From positions 1 through 5,225 of the forward strand of contig JAFTEG010000284.1 of assembly GCA_017453765.1 (NCBI GenBank): 5,225 nt of DNA, read 5' to 3'. The position numbers were made by a program, and so were the translations under genes. Under the pieces are notes generated by a model that saw nothing but the letters and a program-made list of their open reading frames with translations, was not told the DNA's origin and ran no database searches. This document shows, piece after piece, positions 1 through 5,134 of this stretch (positions within the stretch are counted from its first letter, which is position 1; every line of letters starts with the position of its first letter). Source of the stretch: Selenomonadaceae bacterium (GTDB taxonomy: Bacteria > Bacillota > Negativicutes > Selenomonadales > Selenomonadaceae).

Positions 1-1286
1 TCATTCATAAATTCGGCGCCGGTTGAAACGGGTACAATCTGCGCGTCGAAAATTTTTTCAATGTCGGCAACGGTCACGTCGTCCAAAAAAACATTTTCGC
101 CGAACTTCAGCGCGGTAGCCGGAATTAAAATCTTGTCACGCGGTCTGTCAAAATTTTTCAGCGTGTCGATAATGTCACCGCCGGTTAAAAGTCCCGATAC
201 ATTTATTTTACTGCCGAAAAAATTATTTACTGTCGGCAAAATTTTCACGTCAAGATTAGGATTTCGTGTAACCTCCGCGTCGGCAAGTTTTTTCAGCACC
301 GTAGCAATAGACGTGCCGCAAATGACGTCAACACTTAATTTAGTCAGTGCCTGTTCCCTCTTACCTAATCCCTCTTCCCTAAACTCTTCAATAAAATTTC
401 GCGTCATGCCGATGCCGTTTTCAATCTGCGGAAAATCGTCGTAATACTCAAGCGGCGGCATTTCCATACCGGCAAGAAAATAAAATTCGTCGCCTAAATA
501 TACAAACGTCCTGCCGCACTCTGCGCGCATTTTTTTTTGAAATTTTTCAACCTGCGCAATGACTTTCAACGCGCCGACTTTATCAAACTGCGTCAAGGGA
601 AATTTATCACGCCGATACTTCGTAATGCCGACGGGGACAATCGCTAAACTTAAAACATTGGGACGCCGCTTTAAAAGCTCGGTAATGGTGTAGTCAAGCT
701 CGGCGCCGTCATTTATGCCGGGACAAAGTACAACCTGCGTATGGTATTCGACGCCTGCAGACTCCAGCGCGTCAAGGTGCGAATGGATTTTGGCGGCGTT
801 CGGCGTACGTAACATTTTCGCTCGTACGTCGGGATTCATTGAATGGACTGAAACATAAAGCGGCGAAAGGTGAAAATTTTTTATGCGCTTGAAGTCCGCC
901 GGCTTAAGATTCGTCAGCGTGATAAAATTGCCGTACAAAAATGAAAGGCGGTAGTCATCATCTTTCACTGAGAGAGTCTTACGCATATTCGGCGCTATCA
1001 TATTGACGAAACAGAAGACGCAATTATTTTTGCAGGTTTTAATGCCGTCGAACACCGCGCTTTCAAATTCCACGCCTAATTCTTCGTCAACGTCCTTTTC
1101 AAAAGAAATTAACTCCTGCTCACCGTCGGCATGCTCGATTAAAAGTTCGACTTCCTCTTCGGCAAGATCAAAACTCAAATCGATTATGTCACGCGGCTTG
1201 TTGCCGTTCACTTCCAAAATTTTATCGCCCGCCGCAAGTTCCAATTCTTCGGCTAAACTTTCGGGATATATCTTTGAAATTTTCAA
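1..1286 (-). CDS. PDZ-radical SAM-DUF512 family protein (3' end cut by window edge)
   Basis: Reading leftward from a TTG at 1286-1284 gives 428 codons with no stop before the window edge, so only the last few residues should be missing. The start is set by GGAG at 1298-1295, 8 nt upstream; a GTG two codons earlier is too close to that site. Residues 1-70 resemble a PDZ-like domain (LAAGDKILEVNG). A radical SAM cluster motif CKNNCVFCF follows, with Cys85, Cys89 and Cys92 in CX3CX2C spacing to bind a 4Fe-4S cluster and SAM. Other family signatures are YVSVHSMNP, QVVLCPGINDG, IVPVGITKYR, FPQIENGIG (about residue 285) and VSGLLTGGDIID (about 365), the last lying in the C-terminal DUF512 region. 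The family is a putative cytoplasmic FeS oxidoreductase of unknown substrate, often found next to the ribosome-assembly GTPase gene der in Firmicutes; that neighbour is not visible here. Residues about 302-313 are encoded by a 7-bp repeat. The family call is firm, the biochemical role unknown. Confidence 0.93.
   Translation of the reverse strand, partial: MKISKIYPESLAEELELAAGDKILEVNGNKPRDIIDLSFDLAEEEVELLIEHADGEQELISFEKDVDEELGVEFESAVFDGIKTCKNNCVFCFVNMIAPNMRKTLSVKDDDYRLSFLYGNFITLTNLKPADFKRIKNFHLSPLYVSVHSMNPDVRAKMLRTPNAAKIHSHLDALESAGVEYHTQVVLCPGINDGAELDYTITELLKRRPNVLSLAIVPVGITKYRRDKFPLTQFDKVGALKVIAQVEKFQKKMRAECGRTFVYLGDEFYFLAGMEMPPLEYYDDFPQIENGIGMTRNFIEEFREEGLGKREQALTKLSVDVICGTSIATVLKKLADAEVTRNPNLDVKILPTVNNFFGSKINVSGLLTGGDIIDTLKNFDRPRDKILIPATALKFGENVFLDDVTVADIEKIFDAQIVPVSTGAEFMN
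347..381 (-). repeat. Heptanucleotide repeat inside the radical SAM gene
   Basis: On the minus strand five contiguous 7-bp units read TAGGGAA, GAGGGAT, TAGGTAA, GAGGGAA and CAGGCAC. All carry AGG at the same phase. They encode an Arg/Glu/Gly-rich stretch (FREEGLGKREQAL) between the FPQIENGIG segment and the next conserved block, without breaking the frame. The core resembles the TAGGGAC repeat between metI and the NADAR gene. Confidence 0.55.
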
Positions 1287-1375
1287 TGTCACAGCTCCAA
1301 AAATTTTATTAGGGCGTGTTGAATAACTTAAAATTTACGTACTTTGCAAATTACGTAACTGCCGCAATTATAGCG

Positions 1376-1397
1376 GGGCGCACAAGGACGTGCGCCC
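1376..1397. repeat. GC-rich hairpin 1 in the MITE-like element
   Basis: A perfect 8-bp stem GGGCGCAC / GTGCGCCC closes a 6-nt loop. It abuts hairpin 2 with no spacer. No T-run follows on either strand, so it is not a simple intrinsic terminator. Confidence 0.7.
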
Positions 1398-1432
1398 GTC
1401 CGCGCAAATCGCCGGACGCGATTTCTGCGGAC
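1398..1432. repeat. Hairpin 2 in the MITE-like element
   Basis: The arms GTCCGCGCAAATCG (1398-1411) and CGATTTCTGCGGAC (1419-1432) pair at 12 of 14 positions around a 7-nt loop. The unpaired dinucleotide would form an internal bulge. The loop itself contains a CGGAC segment echoing the stem. Confidence 0.7.
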
Positions 1433-1446
1433 ATGTTTTCTTTTTG

Positions 1447-1479
1447 TTACTTTTTCTTTTGCGCCAAAAGAAAAAGTAA
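1447..1479. repeat. Long A/T-rich perfect hairpin (hairpin 3)
   Basis: TTACTTTTTCTTTTG (1447-1461) is perfectly complementary to 1465-1479, giving a 15-bp stem with a 3-nt loop. Neither side is followed by a clean T-run, so a classic intrinsic terminator is not supported, although transcripts leaving the pseudo-ATPase gene would form this structure. Similar pyrimidine/purine hairpins with a GCGCC centre recur in intergenic regions of other bacteria (from memory, not checked). Confidence 0.7.
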
Positions 1480-1541
1480 ATCCTAAAAAATCTTTTCTAT
1501 TTACAAGAATCTGAATTATTCAACACTGCCTAAACCTTTAC

Positions 1542-1577
1542 TACGCTTACTTAATTTTTAACTTTACGCTTACTTAA
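1542..1577. repeat. 13-bp direct repeat at the pseudo-ATPase stop codon
   Basis: TACGCTTACTTAA occurs at 1542-1554 and again at 1565-1577, with a 23-bp period. The right copy contains the stop codon (1574-1576) of the minus-strand gene, so the last bases of that gene are copied just downstream. It lies next to the right end of the MITE-like element. Confidence 0.7.
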
Positions 1578-2911
1578 GTTTCTGCCTTACGCATACGCAT
1601 TGAATTCAGCGTGATAAGCAGTAAACAGACTGCCACGCCGCATAACGCCATAAGCGGTTCAAATTTAAACGGCGGATTCGGCAGGATATTTGCAAGGCAC
1701 AAAGGTATGAGAAAAATCCATGACAAGTAGGTTATGTAGCGATTGGTTTTAATCAGCTCGGCGGCGCGTGTCACGGTGTCACGAATCACGAAAAATTTTT
1801 TCAGCGTCGGTATTTCAATGTCGGCTAAAACTTCAACCGGCTTTTCTTCTGCAATTTCAGTCGGCGAAGGTTCTTCCGCAGGTTGAGCGTCATCATCATC
1901 AATGGAAGTTTTGGCAAGTTCGGCTTTAAGTTCGGCAAGATTTTTTTCGGCGCGTGCGTCTAAACTTTCGTCTTCCGTGATAAGCGGCGAAATATTTTGT
2001 TGTTGCAAAAAAATTGAAACGTCGGCAACGGCAAGCGCGGGAGCGTCGGCAGTTTCATTCGTGACAAAGGCGACACTGTGACCTTGTGCGCGCAGAATTT
2101 GAACTTCACGCGCTTTTTCGGCAGGTGACAGATTCGTTTTCACGGCGTCGAGATTAAAATTTTTCGCCAAACTCTTCGCAGTTTTTTTACCCGCCGCAGT
2201 CATCAACACGGTTATAAATTGGTTACGCTTAAGCAACATTAAAAATTCCTTCGCGTCAAAATTCACGTCGTCTTTCAGTGCGATAATGCCGCGAGCCATG
2301 CGACCGATGCCTAAAACCAAAACCGTCTTGCCGTAAACACAGAGCTTGTCAATCTTCGTCAAAAGGGAGCTGCCTACCGCGACGCCTTGACTTTCAACCC
2401 ACGCCGGTTCGCCCACGCGCATGGTACTGCCGTTCGCAACCACTTCAACGCCTTTGCCCGGCACTTCCTTGCTTGAGGCGATGTTGGAGATTTTAAGTCC
2501 GCGACCCGCCGCAGTTTTGTAAATCACGCGTCCGAGTGAATGCTCCGCCTTTTGTTCGGCAGTTGCCGCCATGCCTAAAAGCGCCTGTTGCGACAAGCCG
2601 ACCGGTACCAAATCCGTGACGAAGTAATCGCCGTCTGTCAAAAATCTGTTTAGCGGCACGGCTACCGTGTCGACTTCAGAAAAATTTCCCAGCGCCTTCA
2701 ACCGATTTATTTTTATGCCCTCTTTGTCCAAAACGCGCCGCGCCATTTGCAAGACGACCGGCGACGCGAAAAGTAAGCCCAGCGGCGAAAATACTATGAA
2801 CAGTGAAAGTCCCGTGTTAATCGCCACGTCGACTTCATTTGTAAAGTAAACGTACGACGTTATGATTATCGTTGTTATAAAGTCTATGAACAGAAATAAT
2901 TTTATCTTCAA
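1574..2911 (-). CDS. Degenerate P1B-type ATPase-like membrane protein (probable pseudoenzyme)
   Basis: The 445-residue ORF starts at TTG 2911-2909, supported by GAGGGG (2923-2918) 6 nt upstream. It aligns by eye with the second half of CopA/ZntA-type P1B ATPases: two N-terminal membrane helices (about 4-22 and 31-55), the P and N domains (about 78-302), and two C-terminal helices (about 392-410 and 418-436). The first helices, metal-binding domain and A domain with its TGE loop are absent; family members usually have 600-800 residues. Catalytic sites are replaced: CPC becomes SPL (42-44), the DKTGTLT aspartate becomes Pro86 (VPLNRFLT), the HP motif becomes His124-Ser125, TGDN becomes TAAG (238-241), and GDGINDAPA becomes TNETADAPA (284-292). 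Retained are Lys266 in SPAEK, PGKGV (151-155) and DAPAL. An acidic linker (about 312-365, DDDD at 338-341) is inserted before the last helices. It cannot autophosphorylate in the known way, so transport is unlikely. The open frame suggests a selected scaffold, sensor or regulatory role. Fold firm, role unknown. Confidence 0.85.
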   Translation of the reverse strand: MKIKLFLFIDFITTIIITSYVYFTNEVDVAINTGLSLFIVFSPLGLLFASPVVLQMARRVLDKEGIKINRLKALGNFSEVDTVAVPLNRFLTDGDYFVTDLVPVGLSQQALLGMAATAEQKAEHSLGRVIYKTAAGRGLKISNIASSKEVPGKGVEVVANGSTMRVGEPAWVESQGVAVGSSLLTKIDKLCVYGKTVLVLGIGRMARGIIALKDDVNFDAKEFLMLLKRNQFITVLMTAAGKKTAKSLAKNFNLDAVKTNLSPAEKAREVQILRAQGHSVAFVTNETADAPALAVADVSIFLQQQNISPLITEDESLDARAEKNLAELKAELAKTSIDDDDAQPAEEPSPTEIAEEKPVEVLADIEIPTLKKFFVIRDTVTRAAELIKTNRYITYLSWIFLIPLCLANILPNPPFKFEPLMALCGVAVCLLLITLNSMRMRKAET

Positions 2912-2948
2912 CGCTTTCCCCTCACGAACAAATTTTGAATTGAAGGTA

Positions 2949-2977
2949 ATTCTACTTTGTTGCAGAAAAAATTACAA
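2949..2977 (-). promoter_or_regulatory. Candidate promoter of the pseudo-ATPase gene
   Basis: On the minus strand TTGTAA (2977-2972) and TAGAAT (2954-2949) are separated by exactly 17 nt, a good match to the housekeeping sigma-70/sigma-A consensus. Transcription would begin near 2942, leaving a leader of about 30 nt that contains the GAGGGG site. It overlaps the opposing promoter candidate for darT. Confidence 0.5.
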
Positions 2978-2986
2978 GCTTAAAAT
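2957..2986 (+). promoter_or_regulatory. Candidate promoter of the darT-NADAR operon
   Basis: TTGTTG (2957-2962) and TAAAAT (2981-2986) are separated by 18 nt. Transcription would begin near 2993, just upstream of the darT ribosome site. The -35 box is weak. An alternative -35, TTGCAG at 2960-2965, would leave only 15 nt. Confidence 0.35.
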
Positions 2987-2996
2987 TTTTCAAGCT
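2977..2996. promoter_or_regulatory. Imperfect palindrome over the darT -10 region (operator candidate)
   Basis: AGCTTAAAATTTTTCAAGCT pairs arm to arm (AGCTT/AAGCT, then AAA/TTT) with one mismatched pair. It covers the candidate darT -10 box and abuts the pseudo-ATPase -35 box. A dimeric repressor could bind here and so autoregulate the module, but no regulator is visible in the window. Confidence 0.3.
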
Positions 2997-3014
2997 GAAT
3001 TGGAGCTGAACGCA

Positions 3015-3728
3015 ATGGGATTAAAAGAATTTTTTGAGTATGTGTGGTACGGCATTGTAAATTTATTTTTACGGCTGAAAGAAATTTTTATCGACGAGCC
3101 GCCAAAAATAAATCCCGATGACAATGAATTTGTAGCCTTTGCAAAAACGCGCAGAATAAAATTTTTAGTTCACTTCACGCGCCTTGAAAACCTGCCGAGT
3201 ATCGCCGAACGCGGTTTGGTGACGCGAAAAAATCTTGACAATAACGCCGTGACGTACAAATTTAATGACGGCAACCGCTACGACAAGCTTAAAAATTCCC
3301 TGTCGCTGTCAGTGACATTTCCAAATTACAAAATGTTTTTTAAGTACAAAGGTCACGCTACAAATTGGGCGGTGATTTTACTTGACGCGGAAAAAATTTT
3401 TGCAACGTTGCCCTGCGCCTTTCATGCTACCAATGCCTCCGCCAACAGTGAACGCTATCGCAAATTGCAGGAGCGAAAGACTTTGGACGCTTTCAAAAGA
3501 ATGTTTGAGGGTGAACGCAAGGGGCGGCATTTGCGTGACAATGAGACGACAGACCCGCAAGCCGAAGTAATTTGCCTTGCCGATATCCCGCTTGAATATT
3601 TTGCCGAAATAGTTTTTGAAGATTCTGCGCGGCTGAATGAAAATAAAAAATTTTTTCCGAATATCCCCTGCCGCGTTGACAAAAGTTATTTTGAGCCGCG
3701 TCACGATTGGAACTTCGGTAAAGATTAA
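3015..3728 (+). CDS. darT: DarT-like DNA ADP-ribosyltransferase toxin
   Basis: This 237-residue protein resembles the DarT (DUF4433) family, which uses NAD+ to attach ADP-ribose to bases in single-stranded DNA and so blocks replication. The NAD-binding HxT-type segment is FLVHFTRLENLPSIAERGL (residues 50-68, His53). A middle segment, SLSLSVTFPNYKMFFKYK (95-112), sits where DarT has its NAD/DNA-contacting region. The motif DPQAEV (180-185) supplies the predicted catalytic Glu184, followed by the family-typical IPLEY. The start is ATG 3015, with GGAG (3002-3005) 9 nt upstream; earlier in-frame codons lie inside the divergent gene and lack such a site. Residues 1-30 form a hydrophobic/amphipathic extension ahead of the core. 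The stop lies 25 nt before a NADAR gene, so the two form a toxin-antitoxin operon. From the partner I infer guanosine rather than thymidine specificity, as described for DarT-NADAR pairs. Confidence 0.85.
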   Translation: MGLKEFFEYVWYGIVNLFLRLKEIFIDEPPKINPDDNEFVAFAKTRRIKFLVHFTRLENLPSIAERGLVTRKNLDNNAVTYKFNDGNRYDKLKNSLSLSVTFPNYKMFFKYKGHATNWAVILLDAEKIFATLPCAFHATNASANSERYRKLQERKTLDAFKRMFEGERKGRHLRDNETTDPQAEVICLADIPLEYFAEIVFEDSARLNENKKFFPNIPCRVDKSYFEPRHDWNFGKD

Positions 3729-3753
3729 AATTAAAATTACGGTGAATATTAAA

Positions 3754-4443
3754 ATGGCAAACAGACCGGTTTATATTGCGAAAGAAATTCAGCCGTACTT
3801 TGAGTGCGTCGACACGGAATTTAAATTTTACAGCGGCTTTTCACTCAAGCAAAAACATTTGAGTATAAAAAGCCTGCACGCCGCTTTTAATGAAATTTAT
3901 CCCGACAAAAAAGTTTTGGAAATTTCTTCAAAGAGTGACAATGACTTAGGCGTAAAGGTCAGCGCGTTTAATCTGCAGTTTAGCTACAAGGATTTGGACA
4001 AAGTTTTTTCAGTGGAAAGCGCCTTTCAAGGCAGTAAGGTTTTTGAAAACGGCGGTCCCTACGTTGATTTGCTTGGAAAGAGTTCACGCGACGCCAAGCA
4101 CGATGAGCGAATTAAAACCAGCGGCAGGTTAATTGCCTTCAAATTTTTTGGCGAAGTATTTCCGGTGGATCCGAAAACTTATTTCTACGATTGGCTTTAC
4201 ATAAACGCGCTGAATTTCAATTCAGATTTGGCGGCAGAAATTTTAAACTGCGACGCCTTCACCGACATTGAATTTAATCCCAAAAAGTCTTTGAACTGTC
4301 AAGCGGCGGCGGCGGCAATTTTCGTAGGATTAAGCCGCGCAGATTTACTCAGTGCCGCGCTTAAAAACAAGGAAGATTTTTTAGAGATAGTTTATCCAAA
4401 AAAAATAGCCGCTGAACTACGCGGCAATATTTTTATTTATTAA
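3754..4443 (+). CDS. NADAR-family antitoxin (DNA ADP-ribose removal), DarT partner
   Basis: This 229-residue protein follows the toxin by 25 nt, with GGTGA (3741-3745) 8 nt before the ATG. An upstream extension of the frame overlaps darT and is not needed. Diagnostic stretches are LEISSKSDNDLGVKVSAFNL (55-74), VESAFQGSKVFENGGPYVDL (87-106), YDWLYINAL (145-153) and FTDIEFNPKKSLNCQAAA (169-186). The FQxSKxF piece resembles the FQxxK signature of YbiA-type NADAR N-glycosidases. The family (DarT1-associated NADAR antitoxin, as I recall it) cleaves ADP-ribose from guanine bases, restoring DNA modified by its toxin. It carries no macrodomain, so it is not DarG. The two genes are probably co-transcribed, allowing antitoxin to match toxin. 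The assignment rests on recognised sequence patterns and on pairing with DarT; catalytic residues were not individually assigned. Confidence 0.8.
   Translation: MANRPVYIAKEIQPYFECVDTEFKFYSGFSLKQKHLSIKSLHAAFNEIYPDKKVLEISSKSDNDLGVKVSAFNLQFSYKDLDKVFSVESAFQGSKVFENGGPYVDLLGKSSRDAKHDERIKTSGRLIAFKFFGEVFPVDPKTYFYDWLYINALNFNSDLAAEILNCDAFTDIEFNPKKSLNCQAAAAAIFVGLSRADLLSAALKNKEDFLEIVYPKKIAAELRGNIFIY
4398..4438. terminator. Bidirectional intrinsic terminator candidate
   Basis: GCCGC (4408-4412) pairs with GCGGC (4421-4425) around an 8-nt loop. On the plus strand the stem is followed by AATATTTTTATTT. On the minus strand it is followed by TATTTTTTTT (4407-4398). It could therefore stop both the darT-NADAR operon and metNI, which converge here. 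The stem is only 5 bp and lies inside the 3' end of the NADAR gene, so efficiency is uncertain. Confidence 0.45.
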
Positions 4444-4446
4444 CTC

Positions 4447-4481
4447 CTAGTCCCTAGTCCCTAGCCCCTAGTCCCTAATCT
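4447..4481. repeat. Heptanucleotide tandem repeat between convergent genes
   Basis: The plus strand carries CTAGTCC, CTAGTCC, CTAGCCC, CTAGTCC and then CTAATCT, five contiguous 7-bp units with the last degenerate. The array fills almost the whole 37-bp space between the NADAR stop and the metI stop. Such repeats resemble the short tandemly repeated heptamers known from cyanobacteria and some Firmicutes. No ORF or hairpin is apparent. Confidence 0.85.
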
Positions 4482-5134
4482 CATCGCTTATTTAATTTCT
4501 TCGCAAGGGCGTTGCCTAAAAGCTGTACTAGTTGCACGAGGACAATCAGCACTACGACCGTTGCCAACATAATTTCGGGGCGGAACCTTTGATAGCCGTA
4601 ACGAATCGCCAAATCGCCAAGTCCTCCGCCGCCAATCGCGCCTGCCATTGCCGATTCGCCGACCAATGCAATTATTACCGTTGTAAGCTGTGACACTATG
4701 CCCGGCATTGCTTCCGGCAACAAAACTTTTGTGATAATCTGCGCGGGAGTTGCGCCCATTGACAGCGCCGCCTCAACCAAACCCGCAGGCACTTCTTTAA
4801 GCGACGTTTCAACCTGCCTGCCGATAAAAGGTATTGACGCAATGACAAGCGGCACGATCGCCGCCGTTGTACCTATCGCACTGCCGACTAAAAGCCGCGT
4901 GAACGGAATTATCGCCACCATTAAAATTATGAACGGGATTGAACGCACCGCGTTGACGACCGAGCCTATTGCGTGATTAAGCGGCAGATTTTCAAGCACC
5001 TGCCCTTTGTCCGTAGTATGTAACAGCACGCCGAGCGGTATACCGATTAATGACGCGATAGCCATTGAAACTGCGACCATGTAAACCGTTTCGCCCAGCG
5101 CCTTAGTCAACAGCGAAATTATTTCTTCTGACAT
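4481..5134 (-). CDS. metI: Methionine ABC transporter permease MetI
   Basis: The 217-residue protein has exactly the length of E. coli MetI. MetI forms the membrane channel of the MetNIQ importer, taking up D- and L-methionine with energy from MetN and substrate from MetQ. Conserved signatures are NAVRSIPFIILMVAIIPFTR (61-80), the EAA loop EAALSMGATPAQIITKVLLP (121-140), which docks on the ATPase, and GESAMAGAIGGGGLGDLAIR (159-178). About five hydrophobic membrane segments are visible. The ATG at 5134-5132 has GGAGG (5148-5144) 9 nt upstream and lies inside the end of metN, indicating coupled translation. The next gene is convergent, so metQ is not immediately downstream. An upstream methionine-responsive control element, if any, lies outside the window. 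Confidence 0.97.
   Translation of the reverse strand: MSEEIISLLTKALGETVYMVAVSMAIASLIGIPLGVLLHTTDKGQVLENLPLNHAIGSVVNAVRSIPFIILMVAIIPFTRLLVGSAIGTTAAIVPLVIASIPFIGRQVETSLKEVPAGLVEAALSMGATPAQIITKVLLPEAMPGIVSQLTTVIIALVGESAMAGAIGGGGLGDLAIRYGYQRFRPEIMLATVVVLIVLVQLVQLLGNALAKKLNKR

Larger units (their letters stand above)
1312..1530. mobile_element. MITE-like element with 17-bp inverted ends and TA flanks
   Basis: The left end GGGCGTGTTGAATAACT (1312-1328) matches the reverse complement of the right end, GGCAGTGTTGAATAATT (1514-1530), at 14 of 17 positions. TA lies directly outside both ends (1310-1311 and 1531-1532), which would fit a 2-bp target duplication. No transposase or credible ORF is inside. 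The 219 bp instead hold three hairpins at 1376-1397, 1398-1432 and 1447-1479. Small size, inverted ends, secondary structure and an intergenic location all fit a non-autonomous miniature element. TA duplication is used by IS630/Tc1-like and some IS5-group elements, but I cannot assign a parent family. This element fills almost the whole gap between the pseudo-ATPase and radical SAM genes. Confidence 0.55.

Noticed and set aside
61..444. Plus-strand 127-codon open frame
   Set aside because: Antisense shadow of the radical SAM gene; its translation has no recognisable family and the minus frame is clearly real.
1003..1326. Plus-strand 107-codon open frame
   Set aside because: Ser-rich shadow opposite the radical SAM N-terminus, which carries the CX3CX2C motif on the other strand.
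1447..1479. Classic intrinsic terminator
   Set aside because: The stem is long and perfect, but neither strand has a T-run directly after it.
1574..2911. Functional copper or zinc exporting ATPase
   Set aside because: The phosphorylated Asp, CPC, TGDN and GDGIND signatures and the A domain are all missing.
2862..3014. Longer N-terminus for the DarT-like protein
   Set aside because: It would lie inside the divergent pseudo-ATPase gene and across both promoter candidates; the ATG at 3015 has a well-placed GGAG.
3378..3704. Open frames on both strands inside darT
   Set aside because: Overlapping frames without ribosome sites or recognisable domains; the DarT motifs are in the main frame.
3754..4443. 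DarG-type macrodomain antitoxin
   Set aside because: No macrodomain glycine-rich ADP-ribose loop is visible; the sequence shows NADAR-type motifs instead.
4447..4481. CRISPR-like array
   Set aside because: Units are 7 bp and contiguous with no spacers.
4698..4976. Plus-strand 92-codon open frame
   Set aside because: Shadow opposite the highly conserved EAA-loop region of metI.
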